Notes under the pieces: generated by a model
What the model saw: only the letters and a program-made list of their open reading frames with translations
Told to the model about the DNA's origin: nothing
Database searches by the model: none
Origin: Frankiales bacterium
GTDB lineage: Bacteria > Actinomycetota > Actinomycetes > Mycobacteriales > SCTD01
Reading direction: 5' to 3'
NCBI GenBank assembly: GCA_025464695.1
Contig: JAODNQ010000189.1
Coordinates: 1 to 11,946, forward strand
Length of the DNA: 11,946 nucleotides
Shown here: positions 1 to 5,935 of the stretch, piece after piece
Position numbering within the stretch: the first letter of the stretch is position 1
Layout of the letters: each line of letters opens with the position of its first letter
Translations under genes and position numbers: made by a program

Positions 1-873
1 TGGAGCGAGCGCAAGGCCTACGTCTGGTGGGACGAGGAGGCGCAGACCTGGACCGGCCACGACGTGCCGGACTTCCAGGTGACCAAGGCGCCGTCGTACC
101 GGCCGGAGGAGGGCGCGAGCGGCCCGGACGCCATCGCCGGCGACGACCCGTTCATCATGCAGGCGGACGGCAAGGGCTGGCTGTACGCGCCGAGCGGGCT
201 GCTCGACGGGCCGATGCCGGCGCACTACGAGCCGCACGAGTCGCCGGTGCGCAACGCGCTCTACCACCAGCAGGCGAACCCCACCCGCGAGGTCTTCAAG
301 CGCAAGGACAACCTGTCCAACCCCTCGGTCACCGAGGCGGGCGGTGAGGTCTTCCCGTACGTGTTCACCACGTACCGGCTGACCGAGCACCACACCGCGG
401 GCGGGATGAGCCGCTGGCTGCCGCTGCTGTCGGAGCTGCAGCCGGAGTTCTTCTGCGAGGTGTCGCCGGAGCTGGCCAAGGAGCGCGGGCTCGAGCACCT
501 CGGCTACGCCACCCTGATCAGCGCCCGCACGGCGATCGAGGCGCGGGTCATGGTGACCGACCGCGTCGTGCCGCTGACGGTGGGCGGGAAGACGATCCAC
601 CAGATCGGGCTGCCCTACCACTGGGGCGTCGGGAACGACGCCGTCGTCAGCGGGGACTCGGCCAACGACCTGTTCGGCCTGGCGCTCGACTCGAACGTCC
701 ACATCCAGGAGTCGAAGGTCGCGTCCTGCGACATCCAGCCCGGGCGTCGGCCCCGCGGCCCGGCGCTGCTGCGCCTGGTCGAGGAGTACCGCAGCCGCGC
801 CGGCATCACGGTCGAGACCGGCAACACGAAGCTGACGCCGGGCGTCCGCGCCCCCGAAGGAGCCCAGCAGTGA
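1..873 (+). CDS. fdhA: Formate dehydrogenase catalytic (alpha) subunit, C-terminal 290 residues
   Basis: This is the end of a molybdopterin oxidoreductase of the FdnG/FdhA type, which oxidises formate to CO2 at a Mo or W bis-MGD centre. The reading frame is open from base 1, so the start and most of the protein are outside the window. The fragment carries the C-terminal molydopterin-dinucleotide-binding domain. Its TTYRLTEHH stretch (fragment residues about 123-131) matches the TTYRLTEH of E. coli FdnG as I recall it, and the GLPYHWG stretch (about 203-209) matches the conserved GIPIHWG. The redox-active Sec or Cys and the N-terminal [4Fe-4S] motif would be upstream and cannot be read here. 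The TGA stop overlaps the GTG start of the iron-sulfur subunit (GTGA), so the two are translationally coupled. Nearby selD and selA make a selenocysteine version likely, but that is inference. The family call is secure. Formate rather than another substrate is supported by the FDH-N-type beta subunit and the FNT channel that follow. Confidence 0.93.
   Translation, partial: WSERKAYVWWDEEAQTWTGHDVPDFQVTKAPSYRPEEGASGPDAIAGDDPFIMQADGKGWLYAPSGLLDGPMPAHYEPHESPVRNALYHQQANPTREVFKRKDNLSNPSVTEAGGEVFPYVFTTYRLTEHHTAGGMSRWLPLLSELQPEFFCEVSPELAKERGLEHLGYATLISARTAIEARVMVTDRVVPLTVGGKTIHQIGLPYHWGVGNDAVVSGDSANDLFGLALDSNVHIQESKVASCDIQPGRRPRGPALLRLVEEYRSRAGITVETGNTKLTPGVRAPEGAQQ
856..862 (+). promoter_or_regulatory. 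Ribosome binding site of the formate dehydrogenase beta subunit
   Basis: GAAGGAG lies 7 bases before the GTG at 870, inside the end of the alpha-subunit gene. It fixes the start of the beta subunit at the GTGA overlap. Confidence 0.75.
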
Positions 874-1895
874 GCAACAGCCTGTCCGGACCTCTCTCGG
901 ACCCAGCAGGCGACGCCGGCTGGGTCGAGGACAAGCAGCCGCGCAAGGGCTTCTTCACCGACACCTCGATCTGCATCGGCTGCAAGGCCTGCGAGGTCGC
1001 GTGCAAGGAGTGGAACGCGGTCCCGACCGACGGCATGAACTACCTGGGGTCGTCCTACGACCACTCCGGGGCGCTCGGCGCCGACACCTGGCGGCACGTG
1101 AAGTTCATCGAGCAGCCCAAGCAGCTCGGGTCCCAGGAGCCGGGCATCGAGGGGACGCCCGTGGGGGCGTCGGCCACCGACGTCCTCAACCGGACCGCCG
1201 ACAGCGCGCTGAGCGGCGACCGCAGCACCATGGGCAGCAGCAACAAGGTCGAGCTGGGCATGCCCACGACCACCCTGCCCGGGGTGGCCGAGGGCGGGCA
1301 GCGGTCGGAGTTCCGCTGGCTCATGGAGTCCGACGTCTGCAAGCACTGCACCCACGCCGCGTGCCTCGACGTCTGCCCCACGGGCGCGCTGTTCCGCACC
1401 GAGTTCGGCACCGTCGTCGTGCAGGACGACATCTGCAACGGCTGCGGCTACTGCGTCCCGGCCTGCCCGTTCGGGGTCATCGACCGCCGGGTCGGCGAGA
1501 AGGGCGTCACGAAGAACGAGGGCATCGCCCAGAAGTGCACGCTCTGCTACGACCGCATCGGTGACGGGCTCCAGCCGGCCTGCGCGACGGCGTGCCCCAC
1601 GCAGTCCATCCAGTACGGCGACGTCGACGAGCTGCGCGAGCGGGCCCAGCAGCGGGTCGACGCCCTGCACGAGGCCGGCGTCCACGACGCGCGGCTCTAC
1701 GGCGAGGACAGCCACGACGGCGTCGGCGGGCTCGGCGCCTTCTTCCTGCTTCTCGACGAGCCCGAGGTCTACGGCCTGCCGCCGGACCCGGTCGTGACGA
1801 CGAAGGACCTGCCGGAGATGTGGAAGCAGGCGGCCCTCGCCGCCGTGACCATGCTGGCCGGTGCCGTCGCGGTGTTCTCGGGGTCGCGCCGGTGA
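870..1895 (+). CDS. fdhB: Formate dehydrogenase iron-sulfur (beta) subunit, four [4Fe-4S] clusters, C-terminal membrane anchor
   Basis: This is the electron-transfer subunit that carries electrons from the catalytic subunit to the membrane subunit (341 aa). Four ferredoxin-type cysteine sets are visible: C35/C38/C41/C45 (CIGCKACEVAC), C157/C160/C165/C169, C189/C192/C195/C199 (CNGCGYCVPAC) and C223/C226/C238/C242 (CTLC...CATAC). The C-terminal part (about 271-318, with VGGLGAFFLLLDEPEVYGLP) aligns with the corresponding part of E. coli FdnH. It is followed by one membrane helix at about 317-337, ending in SGSRR, as in the FDH-N type. About 60 residues (about 84-145, Gly/Ser/Thr-rich) are inserted between the first and second cysteine sets compared with FdnH. 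The GTG start overlaps the stop of the upstream gene and has a good Shine-Dalgarno. The stop overlaps the next start (GTGA), so the three subunits form one operon. There is no signal peptide; export, if any, would ride on the catalytic subunit. Confidence 0.95.
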   Translation: MSNSLSGPLSDPAGDAGWVEDKQPRKGFFTDTSICIGCKACEVACKEWNAVPTDGMNYLGSSYDHSGALGADTWRHVKFIEQPKQLGSQEPGIEGTPVGASATDVLNRTADSALSGDRSTMGSSNKVELGMPTTTLPGVAEGGQRSEFRWLMESDVCKHCTHAACLDVCPTGALFRTEFGTVVVQDDICNGCGYCVPACPFGVIDRRVGEKGVTKNEGIAQKCTLCYDRIGDGLQPACATACPTQSIQYGDVDELRERAQQRVDALHEAGVHDARLYGEDSHDGVGGLGAFFLLLDEPEVYGLPPDPVVTTKDLPEMWKQAALAAVTMLAGAVAVFSGSRR

Positions 1896-3079
1896 CCGCG
1901 GGACCCCGCGACACCCACCACGACGCCACCACCGGGCGCGCGCACGACGACGACGGCGACCCGGGGCGCGCCCGGAGCGAGCTCACGAACGACGTCGTCT
2001 CCGGAGCGGCCGAGCGCGGGGCCGGCACCAGCGGTCCGAACACGGTCACCCGGAGCGGCCCTGCGGAGCCGCGGGGCGCCGAGCAGGCGCTCACCGGCCA
2101 GGCGGGCGGCCGGCGTCGGAAGAAGGGCGACAAGAACGCGGTCGTCCCCGACGCCGAGTTCACCTCCTACTACGGCCGCCCGATCGTCAAGGCCTCCCCG
2201 TGGGAGAAGGACATCCCGGCGTACCTGTTCATGGGTGGCGTCGCGGCGGGCTCCTCCCTGCTCAGCGCGGGGGCGGACCTCAGCGGCCGTCCCGCGCTCC
2301 GGAGGACGGGCCGGATCGGCGCGCTGGCCGCGCTGAGCCTGTCGATGGGCGCGCTCGTGCACGACCTGGGGCGCCCGGAGCGGTTCCACCACATGCTGCG
2401 CGTCGCGAAGCCGACGTCGCCGATGTCGGTCGGCACCTGGATCCTCACCGCCTACGGCCCGTTCGCGGGGCTCGCCGCCGCGGCCGAGCTGCTGCCCCGC
2501 CGCTACCGCGGCACGCGCGTCGGACGGCTGCTGCACGCGGGCGCCCGACCGGCGGGGCTGGTCGCCGCCGCCGTCGCCCCGGCCGTCGCGTCCTACACGG
2601 CGGTGCTGCTGTCCGACACCGCGACGCCGACCTGGCACGCCGCTCACCGGCAGCTGCCGTTCGTCTTCGTCGGGTCCGCCTCCGCGGCGTCGGGCGGGCT
2701 CGGGATGCTCGGTGCCCCGGTCGACCAGGCCGCGCCCGCCCGGCGGCTCGCGGTCGGGGGAGCGCTCCTCGAGCTGGCCGCCGAGCACCGCATGGAGCAG
2801 GCGATGGGCATCACCGCCGAGCCGCTGCACGAGGGCACGCCCGGCCGCCTGATGCGTGCCAGCAAGGCGCTGACCGTGGCCGGGACCCTCGGGACCCTGC
2901 TGCTGGGCAGCCGCAGCCGGCTCGGTGCGGCCGCCTCGGGCGCCGCGCTGATGACCGGCTCGGCCTGCCTGCGGTTCGCGGTGTTCGAGGCGGGACAGGA
3001 GTCAGCCCGCGACCCCCGCTACACCGTCGTCCCGCAGCGCGAGCGCGTCGACGCCGGCCGGCCCACCCGCATCCCGTAA
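1892..3079 (+). CDS. nrfD: NrfD/PsrC-type membrane subunit of formate dehydrogenase
   Basis: This is the integral membrane subunit of the polysulfide reductase NrfD family (395 aa), which passes electrons to the quinone pool. It takes the place of the cytochrome b subunit (FdnI) of E. coli FDH-N. The first 85 or so residues are hydrophilic and low-complexity (Asp, Gly, Arg, Thr), followed by a basic patch (GRRRKKGDK, 73-81). The conserved core then begins: SYYGRPIVKASPWEKDIPAY (92-111), the first helix, and HDLGRPERFHHMLRVAKP (157-174). It continues with PMSVGTWILTAYG (177-189) and SYTAVLLSDTATPTWH (234-249). About eight hydrophobic segments lie between 108 and 365. The GTG start at 1892 overlaps the beta-subunit stop and lacks a strong Shine-Dalgarno, so translation is probably coupled. 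The long N-terminal extension is in the same coupled frame and looks coding. The family call is firm; the quinone role is inferred from the family and the operon. Confidence 0.9.
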   Translation: MTAGPRDTHHDATTGRAHDDDGDPGRARSELTNDVVSGAAERGAGTSGPNTVTRSGPAEPRGAEQALTGQAGGRRRKKGDKNAVVPDAEFTSYYGRPIVKASPWEKDIPAYLFMGGVAAGSSLLSAGADLSGRPALRRTGRIGALAALSLSMGALVHDLGRPERFHHMLRVAKPTSPMSVGTWILTAYGPFAGLAAAAELLPRRYRGTRVGRLLHAGARPAGLVAAAVAPAVASYTAVLLSDTATPTWHAAHRQLPFVFVGSASAASGGLGMLGAPVDQAAPARRLAVGGALLELAAEHRMEQAMGITAEPLHEGTPGRLMRASKALTVAGTLGTLLLGSRSRLGAAASGAALMTGSACLRFAVFEAGQESARDPRYTVVPQRERVDAGRPTRIP

Positions 3080-3091
3080 CCCCTCACGATC

Positions 3092-3095
3092 GGAG
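3092..3095 (+). promoter_or_regulatory. Ribosome binding site of the FNT channel gene
   Basis: GGAG is placed 6 bases before the GTG at 3102, in the 22-base gap after the NrfD gene. It supports this GTG as the start. Confidence 0.6.
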
Positions 3096-3101
3096 CACGT
3101 C

Positions 3102-3989
3102 GTGGCCTACAAGACCCCTCAGGAGGCGTCCGCGGCCGCGGTCGTCGCCGGCATGCGCAAGGCCGACCTCTCTCCCGACAAGGCGCTGCTCGCCGGCTTC
3201 CTCGGCGGCGCCTACATCGCCTTCGGCAGCCTCGTGGCCATCGCCGTCTCGTCGGGCCTCGACCCCAAGACCTGGGGGACGCTGCCGACGCTGTTCACGG
3301 GCGCGGTCTTCGCCCTCGGCCTCATCCTCGTGGTGGTGGCGGGTGCCGAGCTGCTGACCGGCAACATGGCGATCCTGCCGATCGCGCTGCTGCGACGCCG
3401 GATCACCCCGGCACAGCTCGGTATCAACTTCGGCCTCGTCCTGGTGGGCAACCTGCTCGGCTCGTTGTTCGTGGCCTACTTCCTGGCCTACAAGAGCGGC
3501 GTCGTGGGTGCCAGCGCCGACGCCGCCGGCTCCGCCGGGCTCGAGCACGTGCGCGCCGTCGCCCTCGCCACCGGCAAGGGCGTCACCGAGTCCAACAGCG
3601 AGATCTTCTACCGGGCCGTCGGCTGCAACTGGCTCGTGTGCCTGGCGATCTGGATGGCCTTCAGCGCGCAGGACATCGGCGGCAAGATCCTCGCCATCTT
3701 CTTCCCGATCATGGCCTTCGTGGCGATGGGCTTCGACCACGTCGTCGCCAACATGTTCTTCCTGCCGCTGGGGCACTTCGTCGGCACGCCGGGCCTCGGC
3801 TGGGACGACGTCACGCGCAACCTCGTCATCGCCTTCCTCGGCAACCTGGTCGGCGCGTCGGTGTTCGTCGCCGGCATCTACTGGTTCCTGCACCTGAAGG
3901 ACACGCCCGGCGAGGTCGACGGGAACACGGGCGGAGCGGCCGCCCGCAGCGACGGCGGCGCTCCTCGCAAGGGTGCGAAGGCCCGCTGA
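3102..3989 (+). CDS. Formate/nitrite transporter (FNT) family channel
   Basis: A FocA/NirC-type pentameric channel for small monovalent anions (295 aa) in the cytoplasmic membrane. Family marks are FLGGAYIAFG (33-42), GAELLTGNMA (81-90), GCNWLVCLAIW (174-184) and GFDHVVANMF (210-219). The last contains His213, the counterpart of the conserved pore histidine of FocA (GFEHSIANMF). Six hydrophobic stretches are seen at about 30-50, 64-86, 106-130, 172-188, 196-218 and 238-263. The C-terminal 30 residues are a hydrophilic Gly/Ala/Lys/Arg-rich tail. The gene starts 22 bases after the NrfD stop with GGAG 6 bases before its GTG. Formate is the obvious substrate given the dehydrogenase genes just upstream. 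Nitrite or another anion cannot be excluded from sequence, so no FocA symbol is given. Confidence 0.93.
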   Translation: MAYKTPQEASAAAVVAGMRKADLSPDKALLAGFLGGAYIAFGSLVAIAVSSGLDPKTWGTLPTLFTGAVFALGLILVVVAGAELLTGNMAILPIALLRRRITPAQLGINFGLVLVGNLLGSLFVAYFLAYKSGVVGASADAAGSAGLEHVRAVALATGKGVTESNSEIFYRAVGCNWLVCLAIWMAFSAQDIGGKILAIFFPIMAFVAMGFDHVVANMFFLPLGHFVGTPGLGWDDVTRNLVIAFLGNLVGASVFVAGIYWFLHLKDTPGEVDGNTGGAAARSDGGAPRKGAKAR

Positions 3990-3997
3990 CGCTCGAC

Positions 3998-4603
3998 GTG
4001 CCCTCCTCGCCGGCCCCGTCCGAAGGCACCGGCACGTTCGTCCGCGACCTCGTCGGGCTGAGCGTGCTGGTGGCGCTCGTCCTGCTGCGCGCCCGCCGAC
4101 GCCGCGCGGCGCGTCGGTCCGCGGGGCCGGCCCCGACGGTCCCGGCCGTCGAGGGCCGGACCTCCGGCGTGGAGCCGGTCCGGGTGCCGGGGCCCTCGGT
4201 CCCCGTCCCCGGCCGCCCCCGGCTCGCACCGGTGCACGCCGGCTCCGTGCCGCACGACGCCGTCGGAGCGGTCCTCACCGAGCTCGTCCTGCCGCCCGGC
4301 CGGCTGGTCGTGGGCCGCGCCGACGACGCCGACGTCCGCCTGGACGACCCCACCGTCTCCCCCCGGCACGCCCTGCTCGAGGTGGGGCACGACGGTGCGG
4401 TCACGGTCCGCGACCTCGGGGCGCTGAACGGGCTGGCGGTCGACGGCGTCCCCGTCGTCACCGCGACGCTGAACGACGGCAACCGGCTCGACCTCGGCGA
4501 GGTGCAGCTGGTCTTCCGCTGCGACCCGCGCGAGGACGACGGCGGGCGCCAGGGCGGCGAGCTCGGGGAGCAGCCGCACCAGCGGGAGCAGGGGACCGAC
4601 TAG
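3998..4603 (+). CDS. Membrane-anchored FHA-domain protein
   Basis: A small protein (201 aa) with one N-terminal membrane helix (about 14-31, ending in the basic RARRRRAARR), a Pro/Val/Gly-rich linker (about 40-95), and a forkhead-associated domain (about 100-175). FHA hallmarks are present: LVVGR (103-107), DVRLDD (112-117), SPRH with Ser121 and His124, and DLGALNG with Asn144. FHA domains bind phosphothreonine peptides, usually made by Ser/Thr kinases such as the actinobacterial Pkn family. The run of arginines after the helix predicts that the FHA domain faces the cytoplasm. The GTG start is 8 bases after the channel stop, so it is probably the last gene of the formate dehydrogenase operon. 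No kinase or phosphatase gene is in the window. The Shine-Dalgarno is poor, so the exact start is less sure than the domain call. Its target is unknown; a role at the channel or dehydrogenase is inference. Confidence 0.88.
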   Translation: MPSSPAPSEGTGTFVRDLVGLSVLVALVLLRARRRRAARRSAGPAPTVPAVEGRTSGVEPVRVPGPSVPVPGRPRLAPVHAGSVPHDAVGAVLTELVLPPGRLVVGRADDADVRLDDPTVSPRHALLEVGHDGAVTVRDLGALNGLAVDGVPVVTATLNDGNRLDLGEVQLVFRCDPREDDGGRQGGELGEQPHQREQGTD

Positions 4604-4608
4604 CAGCG

Positions 4609-4626
4609 CCGGTCAGCCCGGACCGG
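4609..4626. terminator. Possible weak bidirectional terminator hairpin
   Basis: CCGGTC and GACCGG can pair around a 6-base loop between the convergent FHA gene and the minus-strand membrane protein gene, overlapping the stop of the latter. There is no T-run and the stem is only 6 bp, so this is tentative. Confidence 0.3.
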
Positions 4627-4987
4627 TGGGGGACTGCCCCACCGACACGGCGTCCAGCACCCGGGCCTTGAGCGCGGTGATGGCCCCGGCCAGACCGAGG
4701 ACGACGCCGACCGCCACCAGCACGAGCGACGGCAGCGCGACGCCGAACCCGACCACCACCGCGGCGGCGATCATCGTCAGCACGGCCGCCCAGGTGACGG
4801 CCAGCCGCCCCCGCGTGCGCGGCGGGACCTCGGCGTCGTCCTCGGCCGCGCCGTCGTAGGCGAAGGGCCGCTGCCCCGGCCGGGCGTCGGACCACAGCGC
4901 CGGGTGGGGGAGCGCGTCGGGGGACGGCGGAGGGCGGCCGTCGCCGCTGTCGGGGAGGGCCGGACCGCCGGTGCCACGCGCGCTCAT
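4613..4987 (-). CDS. Small membrane protein of unknown function, two helices
   Basis: A 124-residue protein. The first 60 residues are hydrophilic and Pro/Gly/Asp-rich. Two closely spaced hydrophobic helices follow (about 63-82 and 84-103, rich in Ala/Val/Leu), with the basic RTRGR before the first helix and a short tail. Both ends of the pair are probably cytoplasmic, making a hairpin in the membrane. I do not recognise the family. Coding is supported by third-position GC bias and by the membrane pattern. The gene converges on the FHA gene (9 bases between stops) and diverges from the dehydrogenase gene that starts at 5111. The ATG has no clear Shine-Dalgarno; a purine-rich stretch (GGGAGCGGGA) lies about 11 bases upstream of it. 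Confidence 0.72.
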   Translation of the reverse strand: MSARGTGGPALPDSGDGRPPPSPDALPHPALWSDARPGQRPFAYDGAAEDDAEVPPRTRGRLAVTWAAVLTMIAAAVVVGFGVALPSLVLVAVGVVLGLAGAITALKARVLDAVSVGQSPTGPG

Positions 4988-5048
4988 GCCGCCGGGGTTC
5001 CCGCTCCCGCGCGTCCTAGGCCCGTCCCGGCGACCGGTGCCCTGGCGC

Positions 5049-5054
5049 TAGCCT
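5049..5054 (+). promoter_or_regulatory. Candidate -10 element for the short-chain dehydrogenase gene
   Basis: TAGCCT fits the actinobacterial TANNNT -10 pattern and lies 56 bases before the GTG, giving a leader of about 50 bases. No clear -35 is seen. The same hexamer occurs before selA at 11077. Confidence 0.45.
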
Positions 5055-5099
5055 CCGACCGACCGCGGCCCGTCGCACGGGCGGCCGCCGCACCCACCC

Positions 5100-5105
5100 G
5101 AGGAG
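5100..5105 (+). promoter_or_regulatory. Ribosome binding site of the short-chain dehydrogenase gene
   Basis: GAGGAG lies 5 bases before the GTG at 5111. It decides this start over the longer open frame that runs further upstream. Confidence 0.8.
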
Positions 5106-5110
5106 CGCAC

Positions 5111-5893
5111 GTGCTGGACCTGACCGGAACCTCGTCGATCGTCACCGGAGGGGCCTCCGGCCTCGGCGAGGCCGCCGTCCGCCAGCTCGCGGCGCGGGGC
5201 GCGTCGGTGATCGTGGTCGACCTGCAGGACGACAAGGGCGAGGCCGTCGCGAAGGCGGTCGGGGGCGGCTACGTGCGCGCCGACGTCACCGACGCCGAGC
5301 AGGTCATCGCGGCGATCGAGGCGGCCGAGGAGCACGGCCCGCTGCGCACCGCAGTCGCCGCGGCCGGCATCGGCTGGGCCTCGCGCACCATCGGGCGCGA
5401 CGGCACCTACGAGAGCGCCTTCGACCTCGCCGCGTTCCGCAAGGTCATCGACATCAACCTGGTCGGCGTCTTCAACACCGTCCGGCTGGCCGCCACCGCC
5501 ATGAGCCGGCACGACGCGGTCGACGCCGACGGCCAGAAGGGCTCCATCGTCACCCTGGCCTCGGTCGCCGCCTTCGACGGCCAGATCGGTCAGGCCGCCT
5601 ACTCGGCCAGCAAGGGCGGCGTCGTCGGCATGACCCTGCCGATCGCCCGCGACCTGTCGGCCGCGGGCATCCGCCTCAACTGCGTGGCTCCCGGCCTCAT
5701 CGACACCCCGATCTACGGCGAGGGCGAGGCGTCCGAGCAGTTCAAGGCGACGCTCGGCAAGAACGTGCTGTTCCCGAAGCGCCTCGGCACGGCCGACGAG
5801 CTGGCCAGCATGGTGGTCGAGCTGCTGGTGAACTCCTACGCCAACGGCGAGACGGTCCGGCTCGACGGCGGCATCCGGATGCCCCCGAAGTAG
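5111..5893 (+). CDS. Short-chain dehydrogenase, HSD17B10-like 3-hydroxyacyl-CoA dehydrogenase
   Basis: A classical SDR oxidoreductase (260 aa). It has the NAD(P) glycine motif TGGASGLG (12-19) and Asp37 at the end of the second strand, which favours NAD. AAAGI (83-87) stands in place of NNAG, and the catalytic set is Asn116, Ser151, Tyr164 and Lys168 (YSASK). The stretch from about 151 to 182 (SVAAFDGQIGQAAYSASKGG, then VVGMTLPIARDL) and the C-terminus (NGETVRLDGGIRM) are nearly the same as human HSD17B10 as I recall it. The probable reaction is NAD-dependent oxidation of 3-hydroxyacyl-CoA or 2-methyl-3-hydroxybutyryl-CoA in fatty acid or isoleucine breakdown; the substrate is inferred. It is cytoplasmic and soluble. 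The gene appears monocistronic: it has its own -10 candidate, a good GAGGAG site, and a strong hairpin 11 bases after the stop. It has no evident link to selenium or formate metabolism. Confidence 0.93.
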   Translation: MLDLTGTSSIVTGGASGLGEAAVRQLAARGASVIVVDLQDDKGEAVAKAVGGGYVRADVTDAEQVIAAIEAAEEHGPLRTAVAAAGIGWASRTIGRDGTYESAFDLAAFRKVIDINLVGVFNTVRLAATAMSRHDAVDADGQKGSIVTLASVAAFDGQIGQAAYSASKGGVVGMTLPIARDLSAAGIRLNCVAPGLIDTPIYGEGEASEQFKATLGKNVLFPKRLGTADELASMVVELLVNSYANGETVRLDGGIRMPPK

Positions 5894-5904
5894 GTCGCGG
5901 ACCG

Positions 5905-5935
5905 GACGGCCCCGCCCCCCGCGGGCGGGGCCGTC
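5905..5935. terminator. Strong bidirectional hairpin terminator
   Basis: A perfect 13-bp inverted repeat (arms 5905-5917 and 5923-5935, GACGGCCCCGCCC and its complement) has a 5-base loop. It sits between the convergent SDR and selD genes, and its right arm reaches the last base of the selD stop. There is no T-run, as is common for actinobacterial terminators. It probably ends both transcripts. Confidence 0.85.

Noticed and set aside
871..902. UGA followed after 10 bases by a small hairpin (GTCCG 884-888 with CGGAC 898-902), considered as a SECIS element and Sec readthrough of fdhA
   Set aside because: The catalytic subunit already ends at its normal C-terminus here. Readthrough would run out of frame through fdhB, with no conserved protein, and the loop lacks the usual G-U feature.
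615..1715. Long minus-strand open frame opposite the fdhA/fdhB genes
   Set aside because: It is a typical high-GC antisense shadow of the two real genes, with Ala/Arg/Val/Gly-rich nonsense sequence and no domain pattern.
3084..4229. Long minus-strand open frame opposite the FNT channel and FHA genes
   Set aside because: Low-complexity Arg/Asp/Gly/His-rich product. The opposite strand carries unmistakable FNT motifs, so this is a shadow.
4988..5110. Divergent gap searched for a selC (tRNA-Sec) gene, along with the gaps at 6922-6956, 8349-8475 and 11012-11089
   Set aside because: No tRNA-like T-loop (GTTCGA or similar) or TCA anticodon arm with matching acceptor stem is seen; most gaps are too short.
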